64,000 nucleotides of DNA from Paractinoplanes polyasparticus (GTDB lineage Bacteria; Actinomycetota; Actinomycetes; Mycobacteriales; Micromonosporaceae). The notes below the pieces were generated by a model. It was not told the DNA's origin. It saw only the letters and a program-made list of their open reading frames with translations, and ran no database searches. The stretch is taken from the NCBI RefSeq assembly GCF_019710575.1, contig NZ_JAHWFK010000065.1:1-64000 (forward strand), in the 5' to 3' direction. The position numbers were made by a program, and so were the translations under genes. This document shows positions 16,829 through 25,765 of this stretch, piece by piece; position 1 is the first letter of the stretch, and each line of letters begins with the position of its first letter.

Positions 16829-19738
16829 TCAGCGTCCGCCACTGGCCGAGGGCGTCGGTGCAGACGGCCCCGGCACCAGGCCGGTGAGTTCCCGGCAGAC
16901 CTCGGCGATCACCTCGCTGACCGGGCGCTTCCGGCCGGCCTCCCATCGCACCCCGAACGTCTCAGCGTCGAGGGTCTGCGACAGCTGCGCCACTCGTTCT
17001 TCCTGGTGCTGCAGCAGGTCAGAGAAGAATGCACCACCGGTCTGGCGGCGAAGCTCGTGTCCGGCCGACAACAGAACCAGCTCGTGCCCGGTCCGGCCGA
17101 GGGATTCATAGACCAGCGCCGCATAGTGCAGCCCGATGGTGATACTCCACCGCATCGACTCGCGATCCAGCAGACGCAGGGCCTTGCAGAGCCAGTCGAC
17201 TCCTGCGGTCGGCCCGACCGTCTGCCGGGCCACCTCCGCCCGCAGCAGCCAGACGTAGGCAAGAACCTCCGGATCACCGACATCGAACAAAAGTTGCTCG
17301 GCTTCGGCGGCGAGCTGGGCGGTGCGGACCCAGTCACCGCGGAAGGCGCTCACGAGCCCGAGCTGGGTCAGCGCCCAGCCCCGCAGCCAGGGCTCAGCGT
17401 CCTGCGCGGTGGTCAGCAGGTGAACCAGCAACTGCTCAGCTCGCTCGAGGTTGCCGGCAAACGCCTCCGCAGTGGCCAGGCGACGCAACACCAGGCGATA
17501 GCCGCCCACGTCACCGGCCTGCTCGAAGATCGCAGCCGCTTCCTCGGCGGCCGCGGAGGCTGCCGTCAGATCGGCCTGTACGGTCGTCAGCGCTACCAGC
17601 CCGCTCAGCGCCTGTGCACGCACCGGCGGCAACGCCTCGCCCTCGGAGTTCAGGGCCTGCTGCAGCCATCGGCGGCCCACCGCGTACCGTCCGGTGATGT
17701 GCCAGTAGATGGCCAGGGCCGAGGCGATCCGTAGCGCAGTCTCGGCGTCGTCGCTGGCGACGGCCCAGTCCATAGCGGCGCGGAACTGCTCCATCGCCGC
17801 GCCCAGCAGTCGCACTGTCTCGCGGCGCCCAGCGCCGACATATCCGGCGCCCAGCTCGTCGGCGAGCCGGGCCATCAGCGCGGCGTGCCGGTTGCGGGCC
17901 GTGTCCAGTTCGTTCTGGTCGGCCAGCCGTTCGGTGCCGTACGCCCGCAACGTCTCGAGCATGCGGTACCGGCCGGCCTCCCGCAGCAGCAGCGATTTGT
18001 CGACCAGGGCCGCGATCAGCCCGGCGATACGGTCCCCCGCGAACAGGTCGACGTTCAGCTGCTCGGCCCAGGTCAGCTCGAACTCGCCGGCGAACACGCT
18101 GAGTCGGGCGAAGAAGCGACGCTCATCGGCGTCCAGCAGGCGGAAACTCCAGTCGATCACGGCCTGCAAGGTCCGGTGGCGTGACTCCACCGTCCGGCTG
18201 ACGGCGCCGAAGAAGGCAAAGCGGTCGTCGAGACGGGCCGCCATCTCGGTGACCGAGAACGCGTTCGCGTGCGCCGCGGCCAGCTCGATCGCCAGCGGCA
18301 ACCCGTCCAGCCCCCGGCAGAGCGTGGCAACGGCCGCCGCGGTCTCGTCGGTCAGGGCGAAAGCCGGGTCAGCGGCTTGGGCCCGCATGACGAACAGCCG
18401 GGCGGCGGCGCCTTGCCCCACGGCCTCCGGCGTTTCGACTTCCACGGTGGGCTGGGACAGCCCGGACAAAGGCAGCAGCACTTCGCCGGTGACTCCCAGC
18501 CGCTCCCGGCTGGTGGCGAGGACCCGCAACCCGGGGCAGGCGGCTAAGACCTCGTTCACGAAGTCGGCCACCGAATTGACCAAATGCTCACAATTGTCCA
18601 GTATGAGCAGTCCATCGCTGCCGTGCAGGTGCTCCTTGATGAGGTCGAGCCGGGGCCTGGTGCTGTGCGACGGCACGCCGAGAGTGTCCCCGATGGTGTC
18701 CGCCAGCAGGTCGGGCTGGGTGAGCGCGGCCAGCTCGCACCACCACACCGTCGTGTCCTGGGCCCCGGCCCGGGCCGCCACCTCCATGGCGAGCCGGCTC
18801 TTGCCGGCCCCGCCGACACCTGTCACGGTCACCAACCGCTGCGCTCCGAGCAGGTTCCGCAGAGCAGTAAGCTCCGGATCGCGTCCGACGAAACTGGTGA
18901 GCGGACGTGGCAGAGAGCGGGACGAACGGCGGGCCGGCGGCCGCGAAGCCAGGCTCGGGTCTTGCTGCAGGATCTGCTGACGCAAACGCCGCAGCGCCGC
19001 CCCCGGCTCCACCCCGAGCTGCTCGTCCAGCTGGTGGCGGGCGGCGTCGAAAGTGGCGAGGGCGTCACCGACTTGCCCCGCTCGATAGCGGGCAAGCATG
19101 AGCTGCTCCCACAGGCGTTCGTTCAGCGGGTGCTCAGCCACCAGGGCCACCAGCTCCGGAGTGACCTCATGGTGCCGGCCGACGGCCAGGTCGGCGTCGA
19201 TCCGCGCCTCGATCGACCGCATGCGGAGCTCGTCCAGGCGCGCGATCTCCGTTGCGGCCTCGGACAGGTGAGCGAGCTCGGTCAGTGCTGAGCCGCGCCA
19301 GAGCGCCAGAGCCTGGCGCTGGCGGTCGGCCGCCTCGCTGTGCCGCTCGGCTCGGGCGGCCGACAGCCCCGCTGTCACCAGCCGCTCGAACAACTCGGCG
19401 TCGAGCGCGTCGGGCCGGACACGGAGCAGGTAGCCGGCGGTGTGCGTCTCGAGCTCCGTCGCCGGGCGGCCGGCGGCCCTGCGCATCGCGAGCCGGACTT
19501 CGGAGATGCGACCGTAGAGCAGTTCCTTCCACCGCGGCGGAGGCTGCTCCCACAGAGCCTCCGCCAGCCGGTCGGCGGCAACGATCGTGTTGGGGCGGAG
19601 CAGCAGCGCGACCACGAGGGCGCGATGTCGCGGGCCGCCGACCGAGAAGGCGACCCCGTCGTGCAACGTCTCCAAAGGTCCCAGGACGCGATAGTCGAAT
19701 TGCCCGTCCGAGACCACGAGTGAGAACGTTATCACCAC
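16829..19738 (-). CDS. AfsR/SARP-family transcriptional regulator with BTAD and NB-ARC ATPase
   Basis: A 969-aa regulator. Residues 15-105 form the OmpR-like winged helix (RVLGPLETL, ADRLAEALWEQPP, LYGRISEVR), residues 110-255 the bacterial transcriptional activation domain (LWRGSALTEL, HPLNERLWEQLMLARYRAGQ), and residues 285-560 an NB-ARC type ATPase (LPRPLTSFVGRDPEL, Walker A GVGGAGKSRLA near 306, Walker B LLILDNCEHL near 372, GLPLAIELAAA). TPR-like helices follow to the end. The start is uncertain: GTG 19738, the next GTG codon (19735) and GTG 19717 are all plausible, with no good ribosome-binding site. It lies 65 nt after the MFS gene on the same strand and could control it or the effector; no biosynthetic gene cluster is nearby. 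Confidence 0.88.
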   Translation of the reverse strand: MVITFSLVVSDGQFDYRVLGPLETLHDGVAFSVGGPRHRALVVALLLRPNTIVAADRLAEALWEQPPPRWKELLYGRISEVRLAMRRAAGRPATELETHTAGYLLRVRPDALDAELFERLVTAGLSAARAERHSEAADRQRQALALWRGSALTELAHLSEAATEIARLDELRMRSIEARIDADLAVGRHHEVTPELVALVAEHPLNERLWEQLMLARYRAGQVGDALATFDAARHQLDEQLGVEPGAALRRLRQQILQQDPSLASRPPARRSSRSLPRPLTSFVGRDPELTALRNLLGAQRLVTVTGVGGAGKSRLAMEVAARAGAQDTTVWWCELAALTQPDLLADTIGDTLGVPSHSTRPRLDLIKEHLHGSDGLLILDNCEHLVNSVADFVNEVLAACPGLRVLATSRERLGVTGEVLLPLSGLSQPTVEVETPEAVGQGAAARLFVMRAQAADPAFALTDETAAAVATLCRGLDGLPLAIELAAAHANAFSVTEMAARLDDRFAFFGAVSRTVESRHRTLQAVIDWSFRLLDADERRFFARLSVFAGEFELTWAEQLNVDLFAGDRIAGLIAALVDKSLLLREAGRYRMLETLRAYGTERLADQNELDTARNRHAALMARLADELGAGYVGAGRRETVRLLGAAMEQFRAAMDWAVASDDAETALRIASALAIYWHITGRYAVGRRWLQQALNSEGEALPPVRAQALSGLVALTTVQADLTAASAAAEEAAAIFEQAGDVGGYRLVLRRLATAEAFAGNLERAEQLLVHLLTTAQDAEPWLRGWALTQLGLVSAFRGDWVRTAQLAAEAEQLLFDVGDPEVLAYVWLLRAEVARQTVGPTAGVDWLCKALRLLDRESMRWSITIGLHYAALVYESLGRTGHELVLLSAGHELRRQTGGAFFSDLLQHQEERVAQLSQTLDAETFGVRWEAGRKRPVSEVIAEVCRELTGLVPGPSAPTPSASGGR

Positions 19739-19803
19739 AGATGGGGCGCGGAGGCACGGCGAAGGGTGTCCGGCGATCCCGGTCGGCGACGGGCCGGTCC
19801 GGT

Positions 19804-21606
19804 CTAGGTTCGATCCTCGGCGAGCATCGGATCACCCTTGTCCACGCCGTCGCGGTCCTCGGCCTTCAGATCAGGCGCGACCTTTTCCTCCGCTTTGTTG
19901 TTCTTCTCCGTAGCCGAACCGGAGGTCTGATCGCCCTCGGCCGCGCTGGGCGGTTCGGCCTCTTCCGGGCGGACGGGCCGGTCATCCTGGGCGGCGCTGC
20001 CGGACGAATCATCTTCCACCGCACCCACGAGCACGTCGCTCTCGGCCACACCGGCAGACTCATCATCCTGAACGGCGCTCCCGGACGAATCATCTTCCAC
20101 CGCGCCCACGAGCACGTCGCTCTCAGCCAAACCGGCAGACTCATCATCCTGAACAGCGCTCCCGCTCGCCGGCAAGTCACTCTCGGCCACACCGCCGGGC
20201 AGAATCACCGCCTCCGGGCTGGGCGGAGCAGGAGTACGCGGGATGAACAAGCTGGTCACGGCAGCGATGATCGCGACGATCACGATCGCGGTCCAGCCGT
20301 CCCGGAACGCCTCCAGCGCGGCGGCCGGGGTCGCCGGCGTGCCGAGGACACCGACCAGCAGCGCGACCCCGATCACGGCTCCCACCTGGCGGCCGGTGGT
20401 CACGATGCCCGAGCCGGTACCCAGTCGATCAGCGGGCAGCGACCCGGTAGCCGCGACGAAAAGGGTGGGCAGGGCCAGGCCGACACCGATTCCGATCATG
20501 ATCAAACCAGGCAGGTAGTCGGCGGCGTAGTCGGGCGTCCCGTCCAGTCTGAACAGCCAGAACGCGACACCGCCGCCGAGAAGGAAGTTGCCCGCGGCGG
20601 CCACCACGCCGGGGCCGAGGCGGCGTGCCAGCGGAGCGGCGCCGATAGCGAGAGCAGGCACCATCATCGGCCCCGGAGCAACAGCCAGGCCGGTACGCAG
20701 CGCCGAATACCCCCAGACGTCCTGCGCCCACAAGATGCCCGACAGCAGAATGGCCGCGAAGACCACCGAGTAGAGCAGCGTGGCGATGGTGGCCAGGCCG
20801 AAGGCCGGGGCGCCGACCAGACGAAGCTCGATGATCGGCGAAGCGTGGCGGGCCGATCGGATCAGCAACCAGACCGCAAGAGCGGCCGCGACGACGAAGC
20901 CGCCGATGACCTGCGGCGAGCCCCACCCCCAGTCATCCGCCTGCACCAGGCTCAACGCGAGGGTGCCGACCGCCAGGGTCAGCAGGACCGCGCCGAGGAT
21001 GTCGGGCAACGGCCCCGGCTCGGCTTCGCGGCTTTCGGGCAGAACGCGCCGGCCCACCACGATCGCCACCACGCCGACCGGAACGTTGACCAGGAAGATC
21101 CAACGCCAGTCGAGCTCGACCAGAAGACCGCCGACCACCGGGCCCAGCGCAGCGGCGACCCCGCCGGCCGCACTCCAGGCCCGCACCGCCCCCGCTCTGC
21201 GCTCGGGCGCGGTGGCGGCCATCAACAACGCCAACGACGTCGGCAGCAGAAGGGCAGCGCCGGACGCCTGGACGACCCGGGCCACGACGAGAAGGGTCAC
21301 TCCGGGTGCCACCGCACACAGCACGGAGCCGACGGTGAACACAGCGATGCCGATGAGGAAACCTCGTTTGTGGCCACTACGATCAGCCAGCCGTCCGCAA
21401 ATCACGAGCAGCGCCGCGAAGACGATCGCGTAAGCGTTCAGCACCCAGGACAATGCCCCGAGGGAAGCACCGCCGAAGTCGCTGCCGATCTGGGGCAGAG
21501 CCACGTTGACGACGAACAGGTCGAGGTTCGACAGGAACACGGCCACCAGGACCGTGCCGAAGACCGCACGTGAATTGATCTCGGTAGTCTGCTCACGGAT
21601 TGTCAC
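19804..21606 (-). CDS. MFS drug:H+ antiporter, DHA2 (14-TM) type, with acidic repeat tail
   Basis: A 600-aa inner-membrane exporter. The core (about residues 1-450) has the DHA2 pattern: the first helix ends in FLSNLDLFVVNVALP, followed by GRLADRSGHKRGFLIG (motif A), VVQASGAALLLPTSLALL (motif C region) and WRWIFLVNVPVG, with about 14 hydrophobic segments. Unlike typical members it carries a roughly 140-residue C-terminal tail that is hydrophilic and acidic and contains 27-residue repeats (SGSAVQDDESAG...VLVGAVEDDS). The start is GTG 21606, divergent from the peroxiredoxin gene. The substrate is unknown. Confidence 0.88.
   Translation of the reverse strand: MTIREQTTEINSRAVFGTVLVAVFLSNLDLFVVNVALPQIGSDFGGASLGALSWVLNAYAIVFAALLVICGRLADRSGHKRGFLIGIAVFTVGSVLCAVAPGVTLLVVARVVQASGAALLLPTSLALLMAATAPERRAGAVRAWSAAGGVAAALGPVVGGLLVELDWRWIFLVNVPVGVVAIVVGRRVLPESREAEPGPLPDILGAVLLTLAVGTLALSLVQADDWGWGSPQVIGGFVVAAALAVWLLIRSARHASPIIELRLVGAPAFGLATIATLLYSVVFAAILLSGILWAQDVWGYSALRTGLAVAPGPMMVPALAIGAAPLARRLGPGVVAAAGNFLLGGGVAFWLFRLDGTPDYAADYLPGLIMIGIGVGLALPTLFVAATGSLPADRLGTGSGIVTTGRQVGAVIGVALLVGVLGTPATPAAALEAFRDGWTAIVIVAIIAAVTSLFIPRTPAPPSPEAVILPGGVAESDLPASGSAVQDDESAGLAESDVLVGAVEDDSSGSAVQDDESAGVAESDVLVGAVEDDSSGSAAQDDRPVRPEEAEPPSAAEGDQTSGSATEKNNKAEEKVAPDLKAEDRDGVDKGDPMLAEDRT
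19998..20170 (-). repeat. 81-bp tandem repeats in the MFS tail
   Basis: Two near-identical 81-bp units (27 codons) plus a partial third encode the acidic SGSAVQDDESAG / AESDVLVGAVEDDS segments. The GGACGAATCATCTTCCACCG blocks begin near 20002 and 20083. Confidence 0.8.
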
Positions 21607-21743
21607 CGCTGGACCGTAACAACGACGAGTCGTGATCGGCGGCTCGGCGAACAGTCGTCCCGGCCTTGCGAGTAAAACGGACAGTCCACTGCCAGGCTGA
21701 GGGTCAGCGGTAAGACTGCAGCCGGGCGACGCGCTAACCCTGC
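21607..21743. promoter_or_regulatory. Divergent promoter region, MFS / peroxiredoxin
   Basis: 137 bp between the GTG of the exporter and the ATG of the peroxiredoxin. Promoters for both must lie here; no confident -35/-10 pair or operator could be assigned by eye. Confidence 0.4.
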
Positions 21744-22214
21744 ATGACTCAATTGATCCCCGGAGATACCTTCCCGGACCTGGCCCTGACCACCCTGACC
21801 GGCGAGATCACCCTGCCCGGCGCGCTCGCCGGTGACTACGGCGTCGTGCTCGTCAATCGCGGCGCCTGGTGCCCGTACTGCGTCGGGCAGCTGCGCGCGT
21901 TCCAGCGCTCCCTGCCGAAGCTCACCGAGACTGGCGTCAAGGTCGTCGCGCTCTGGGTCGACGACGAGTCCACGACCCGACAGATCGCCGACAAGCACAA
22001 GATCGAATTCCCCTTCGGGTACGGGGTGGACGCACCCGCCGTCGCCGAAGCGACCGGGGCGTTCGTCAACCCGGACCCGGTGCACCTGCAGTCCACCGGC
22101 TTCGTGCTCGATCCCACCGGCAAGGTCCTGGTGAGCGTCTATTCGACCGGAGCCATCGGCCGGCTCGTGCCCGAAGACGTGATCGGCCTCGTCCAATACA
22201 TGAAGGAGCACTGA
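21744..22214 (+). CDS. Peroxiredoxin (AhpC/TSA-like thioredoxin fold)
   Basis: 156-aa cytosolic thiol peroxidase-like protein. It shows the thioredoxin-fold pattern DTFPDLALTTLTGEITLPG, then VVLVNRGAWCPYCVGQLRAF with the likely peroxidatic cysteine in a WCPYC motif, GVKVVALWVDDE, and the C-terminal GFVLDPTGKVLVSVYSTGAIGRL. Two cysteines in a CxxC arrangement resemble the AhpC/TSA-like redoxins that reduce peroxides with thioredoxin or mycothiol; which donor is used cannot be told. No signal peptide. The gene stands alone between a divergent exporter and a convergent sigma-factor unit. Confidence 0.85.
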   Translation: MTQLIPGDTFPDLALTTLTGEITLPGALAGDYGVVLVNRGAWCPYCVGQLRAFQRSLPKLTETGVKVVALWVDDESTTRQIADKHKIEFPFGYGVDAPAVAEATGAFVNPDPVHLQSTGFVLDPTGKVLVSVYSTGAIGRLVPEDVIGLVQYMKEH

Positions 22215-22268
22215 CCGTTGCGTTTCGTCAGCCTGGCGGTACGCCGTTCGTCACGATCGCGGCCGCGG

Positions 22269-22490
22269 TCATAGCTCCTGGGTCAAAGCCGCCAGCAACC
22301 CCGCGAGATCTTCCTCGCACGGTCCGCAGGCGTCCAGGTGGGCGGCGATGCCGGGCTGACGGCGGCGCGCCCGGGCCGGATCGGCGACGGCCAGCTCGGC
22401 GTACACATCCAAGAGCTCGATGACCGCACCACAACCGGCATCGCGCGGATCGGTTCGTAACAGACGATCGAGGTTCGCCCATCCATTCAT
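22269..22490 (-). CDS. Small zinc-finger anti-sigma-like protein
   Basis: A 73-aa protein whose C-terminal half has the HC2-type anti-sigma zinc finger layout (HLDACGPCEEDLAGLLAAL: His-x3-Cys-x2-Cys). It starts with ATG 22490 overlapping the stop of the sigma gene (ATGA), so the pair is co-translated. No membrane segment is present, so it would be a soluble anti-sigma factor. Role as antagonist of the upstream sigma factor is inferred from the arrangement. Confidence 0.7.
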   Translation of the reverse strand: MNGWANLDRLLRTDPRDAGCGAVIELLDVYAELAVADPARARRRQPGIAAHLDACGPCEEDLAGLLAALTQEL

Positions 22491-23233
22491 TTCCGCCTCG
22501 CTCGCTCGATGCCCAGATACCCGTCTGCTACGAGGGCAGCGCGCAGTTTACGCCGGGCATCGAACATCGTCTTGTAGATCGCGCCGCGGCTGCTGCCCAT
22601 CCGCTCGGCCAGCACGTCCAACGGCACTCCGTCGACGACGAGCGCTACGAACACCGCCCGCTGATGACCGGTCAGCTCCTGCGCGACGACCCGACGTACG
22701 GACTCGATGAGCTCCCGCCCACCGGACACGTCAGCCGGGGACACACCGAGCCGATCAGGGAGCCGCTGCCACGTGTCGGCGTCCAGCCGATGCTCCACCT
22801 TGGTCCCGGTCAGGCTCCAGTGGTGCCGGCTGAGCTTGGCCGACACCTCCAAAATGGCGAACTTGTACGCCCAGGTCGTGAACCGGCTCTCGCCGCGGAA
22901 CTCAGGCAGCTTACGCAAAATGGCGATCATCGCATCGGACGCGGCCTGGCCGATGAGGTCGTCCAGCTCAGGACCATTGATGCCGAAGCGTTCGGCGCGC
23001 CGGCGCGCCTCGTGGTGACAGGCCCGCATCAGCAGTTCGTGCAGTCGACGGAGGCCCTCGTCATGAACTCGGCCCTGGGATCGCAGCAATCGAAGCCATT
23101 CGTCTGAGGCCTGGTCAGCACCAGTAATCTCCGCATCAGAGCTGTCCGCAGCTTTAGTTACCAGCGCGGAAGGCATCTGGCACACGTTTGAGAGTTCCGC
23201 GTGATGCCTGATCACGTCATCGGGGTTGACCAT
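22487..23233 (-). CDS. ECF-type RNA polymerase sigma factor
   Basis: About 248 aa with sigma region 2 (DDLIGQAASDAMIAILRKLPEFRGESRFTTWAYKF, residues about 95-140) and region 4 (LTGHQRAVFVALVVDGVPLDVLAERMGSSRGAIYKTMFDARRKLRAAL, about 190-240). It should direct RNA polymerase to a small stress regulon under control of the overlapping zinc-finger gene. The N-terminal 65 residues before region 2 are longer than usual, and the start is uncertain: ATG 23233 was chosen, ATG 23176 is an alternative; neither has a good ribosome-binding site. A perfect inverted repeat lies 30 bp upstream of 23233. Confidence 0.85.
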   Translation of the reverse strand: MVNPDDVIRHHAELSNVCQMPSALVTKAADSSDAEITGADQASDEWLRLLRSQGRVHDEGLRRLHELLMRACHHEARRRAERFGINGPELDDLIGQAASDAMIAILRKLPEFRGESRFTTWAYKFAILEVSAKLSRHHWSLTGTKVEHRLDADTWQRLPDRLGVSPADVSGGRELIESVRRVVAQELTGHQRAVFVALVVDGVPLDVLAERMGSSRGAIYKTMFDARRKLRAALVADGYLGIERARRK

Positions 23234-23262
23234 GCCGATGGAGACGTTCCCCGGCCCGACCG

Positions 23263-23281
23263 GGTTCACCAGAGGTGAACC
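23263..23281. promoter_or_regulatory. Inverted repeat GGTTCACC-AGA-GGTGAACC upstream of the sigma gene
   Basis: Perfect 8-bp arms with a 3-nt spacer lie in the gap before the sigma-factor start. The tight symmetry suggests a dimer-binding operator; a hairpin role is also possible. Confidence 0.5.
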
Positions 23282-23315
23282 GCCCAGTTCGGCCAAAGGC
23301 CATCTACAGGACAAA

Positions 23316-23335
23316 TACCGGCGTCCTCGCCGGTA
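23316..23335 (-). terminator. Hairpin after the EccA-like gene
   Basis: An 8-bp perfect stem (TACCGGCG / CGCCGGTA) with a TCCT-type loop begins 25 bp past the stop of the leftward EccA-like gene, consistent with the end of the esx operon. Confidence 0.6.
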
Positions 23336-23359
23336 CCGAACCTCGTTCAGCGAGCTGGT

Positions 23360-25765
23360 TCAGTCGGTCGACGCCATCACCGGAAGGTCCTCCGCCGTGA
23401 GCAGCGACAACTCGGCGGTGCTCACGTCGGGGAGAGCGGAGAGCCGGGATGCCTGAAGGTCGGCCATCCGCTCGAAAACCTTGCGGGCCTCACGCCCGTT
23501 GCCGAAGGTGCCGTCCTTCGGTATCCGGTCGAAATGGTTCAGCAACGCGGTAGCCGCGGCGGGATCCAGGGTGTAGTCATGCCGCTCGCACTGATTCTCG
23601 ACGATCGTCACCAGCTCGGCCGGACTGTAGTTGGCGAACTCGATCGTCCGGCTGAATCGGGACTCGAGGCCCGGGTTGGCCTGAAGGAAGGTCTGCATGT
23701 CGGCCGAGTAACCCGCCGCCACCACGACCACTTCCTCACGGTGGTCCTCCATCAGCTTGACCAGTGTGTCGATCGCCTCCCGGCCGAAGTCCGGCCCGGT
23801 GCCACCACGGCTGTTACTCAGCGTGTAGGCCTCGTCGATGAAGAGCACACCACCGAGTGCCGAGGTGAACGCCTCCGTCGTCTTGATCGCAGTGCCACCG
23901 ATGATCTGCGCGACCAGATCAGCCCGGGCCACCTCGACCAGATGGCCTTTCTTCAGGACTCCCAGCTCGGCCAGAATTCTGCCGTAGAGCCGGGCGATCG
24001 TGGTCTTGCCGGTGCCCGGTGACCCGGCGAAGACCAGGTGCCGGGCCATCGGCGGCGCGGACAGGCCGGCTTCCACCCGTCGCTTCGACATCTTGTTCAG
24101 GTTGATCAGCGAGGTGACCTCCTGCTTGACCCCATGCAGGCCGACCAGGGACTGCAGTTCGCGCAGCGGATCACCGCCCCGCTCGACGACTCGGCCCGTC
24201 CCGGCCGGCGCCGGCGGCGCCGCCACCGCGGAGGCAGCCGTGCCGTAGGAGTCCGGCTGACCGTTTCGCGCGCTGTCGAGGCGTTCCACGGTGAGCGCGC
24301 CGACCGGTTCGGCCTGACGCAACCCGGCTCCCTTGTTGTCGCGCACGATGCAGTCGGTCACGCGTACGGCTCGGGCGGTGCGAACCGCCACCCCGTCGCC
24401 CGCATTCCCGAGCATCTCCGAGCCGACGATGGTACCGGCCGCGCCGTCGGAGAAGACGACGCCGTCCGCGGCGCCGTCGTGCACCCGGCTGTCGGTCAGC
24501 GATATCTGCGCCCCCGCGCCGATCGTGACCCCGACACCACCGACACGGGCGAGGTCGCAGTCACTGAACGACGCCGTCGCCTCACACACCATCAGCCCGT
24601 CACCTGGGCTGTTGCGCAGACTCAGGCCGCTGAGGGACGGCTGGGCGCCGCCGCTGACCGTCATGCCGACACCGCATCCGTCGATCGTCACGTTCTCGAA
24701 GCGTCCCCGGGCGCCGTCCCCCACCTCGACCGCGGCGCCGTCGCAGCCGGTGATCTCGAGCCGATGCAGCAAGGGATCGGCACCGCTATCCAGGCGCACC
24801 CCGGGCCCGGTGCAGTCGCTGACCACCATGCCGGTCAGTTCGGGCGTGCTCTTGGCGTCGATCGACACACCGATGCCGGCGACCTTCGTAGCGACGCACT
24901 CGTCGATCCGGCCGGCGGAACGGCCGGTGAAACGGAAACCGCTACGTTGTGCCCCGCTGACCCGTAGCCTCCGTAGCGTCGGGGCACAACGTTCGCCGAT
25001 GAAGACCCCATCGGCGTTGCTGCCGTCGACGCGGCAGTCCTCCAGCGTGGACGCGCCCGTGGTGGCGAGATAGATGCCGACCCCGCGCGCCTCGCGAACG
25101 GTCAGCCGGCGCACCACCGCCTCGGACTGTTGTTCGGCAGCGAAAGCCGGCTTCCCAGTGCCGCTGATCTCGGTGTCCTCGACCAGGATGGTGCCATGCC
25201 CGTTGATGCAGATCCCGTTGCCCTTCGCCTCGCGGACGACGCAGGCGAGTACCTGAAGGTTGCCGTGCTCGGCCACGACGACTCCGGAGGTCCCGAGATC
25301 CTCGACGCGGCAATCGGCGAGAGTGCTGCCGGTGTTCGAGGTGACCACGACGCCGGCCCCCGCGGCATTGGTCACCCGGCTGTCCCGCATGATCAGTGAG
25401 CCTCTGTCACGGACGAAGACAGCGGTCCATGCCGCGGCCTCCAGCTCACACTCGGTGACACTGAGCTGTCCGGCTGTCAGCGCTACGGCCGGGCTCTGCT
25501 GGTCGGCGGCCCGGACGGACAGTCCGTTGAGGGCGGCCGACTCGGCCACGAGCGCAACGGGAATACCGGACGGCGGCGCGATACGGACGGTTCCCGGGCC
25601 GTTCTCGGCCCGGATGGTGACGATTCGGGTCAGGATCACGTTCTCCTGGTAGGTGCCGGGACGGACATTAACCACCGCACCGTCCGAGGCGACGGCCAGC
25701 GCCGCCCCTAATGTCCGGTATCCGGATCCGGCCGACTGGTCGACCGTGATGGATTGGCGACTCAC
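23360..25765 (-). CDS. EccA-like AAA+ ATPase fused to an N-terminal right-handed beta-helix
   Basis: An 801-aa protein. The last ~290 residues are a CbxX/CfxQ-type AAA+ ATPase of the kind found in EccA of type VII systems: LQSLVGLHGVKQEVTSLINL, Walker A GSPGTGKTT (about 580), Walker B VLFIDEAYTL (about 639), sensor and arginine region NPGLESRFSRTIEF. Canonical EccA has six TPR pairs in front; here residues 1 to ~500 are instead short repeats of about 23 residues (SxxTLxDCRVxGxxxxGVxV) typical of pectate-lyase-like parallel beta-helices. A short Pro/Ala linker joins them. It starts with GTG 25765, overlapping the EspC-like gene by GTGA. A role in handling Esx substrates is inferred from context and family. 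Confidence 0.87.
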   Translation of the reverse strand: MSRQSITVDQSAGSGYRTLGAALAVASDGAVVNVRPGTYQENVILTRIVTIRAENGPGTVRIAPPSGIPVALVAESAALNGLSVRAADQQSPAVALTAGQLSVTECELEAAAWTAVFVRDRGSLIMRDSRVTNAAGAGVVVTSNTGSTLADCRVEDLGTSGVVVAEHGNLQVLACVVREAKGNGICINGHGTILVEDTEISGTGKPAFAAEQQSEAVVRRLTVREARGVGIYLATTGASTLEDCRVDGSNADGVFIGERCAPTLRRLRVSGAQRSGFRFTGRSAGRIDECVATKVAGIGVSIDAKSTPELTGMVVSDCTGPGVRLDSGADPLLHRLEITGCDGAAVEVGDGARGRFENVTIDGCGVGMTVSGGAQPSLSGLSLRNSPGDGLMVCEATASFSDCDLARVGGVGVTIGAGAQISLTDSRVHDGAADGVVFSDGAAGTIVGSEMLGNAGDGVAVRTARAVRVTDCIVRDNKGAGLRQAEPVGALTVERLDSARNGQPDSYGTAASAVAAPPAPAGTGRVVERGGDPLRELQSLVGLHGVKQEVTSLINLNKMSKRRVEAGLSAPPMARHLVFAGSPGTGKTTIARLYGRILAELGVLKKGHLVEVARADLVAQIIGGTAIKTTEAFTSALGGVLFIDEAYTLSNSRGGTGPDFGREAIDTLVKLMEDHREEVVVVAAGYSADMQTFLQANPGLESRFSRTIEFANYSPAELVTIVENQCERHDYTLDPAAATALLNHFDRIPKDGTFGNGREARKVFERMADLQASRLSALPDVSTAELSLLTAEDLPVMASTD

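Noticed and set aside
19252-21573. Long open frame on the plus strand opposite the MFS and AfsR-like genes (773 codons)
   Set aside because: Arg/Gly/His-rich low-complexity translation typical of an antisense shadow, and it crosses two real genes.
16829-21606. AfsR-like regulator and MFS exporter as part of an antibiotic gene cluster
   Set aside because: No polyketide, peptide or other biosynthetic genes are in the window; the neighbours are secretion and stress genes.
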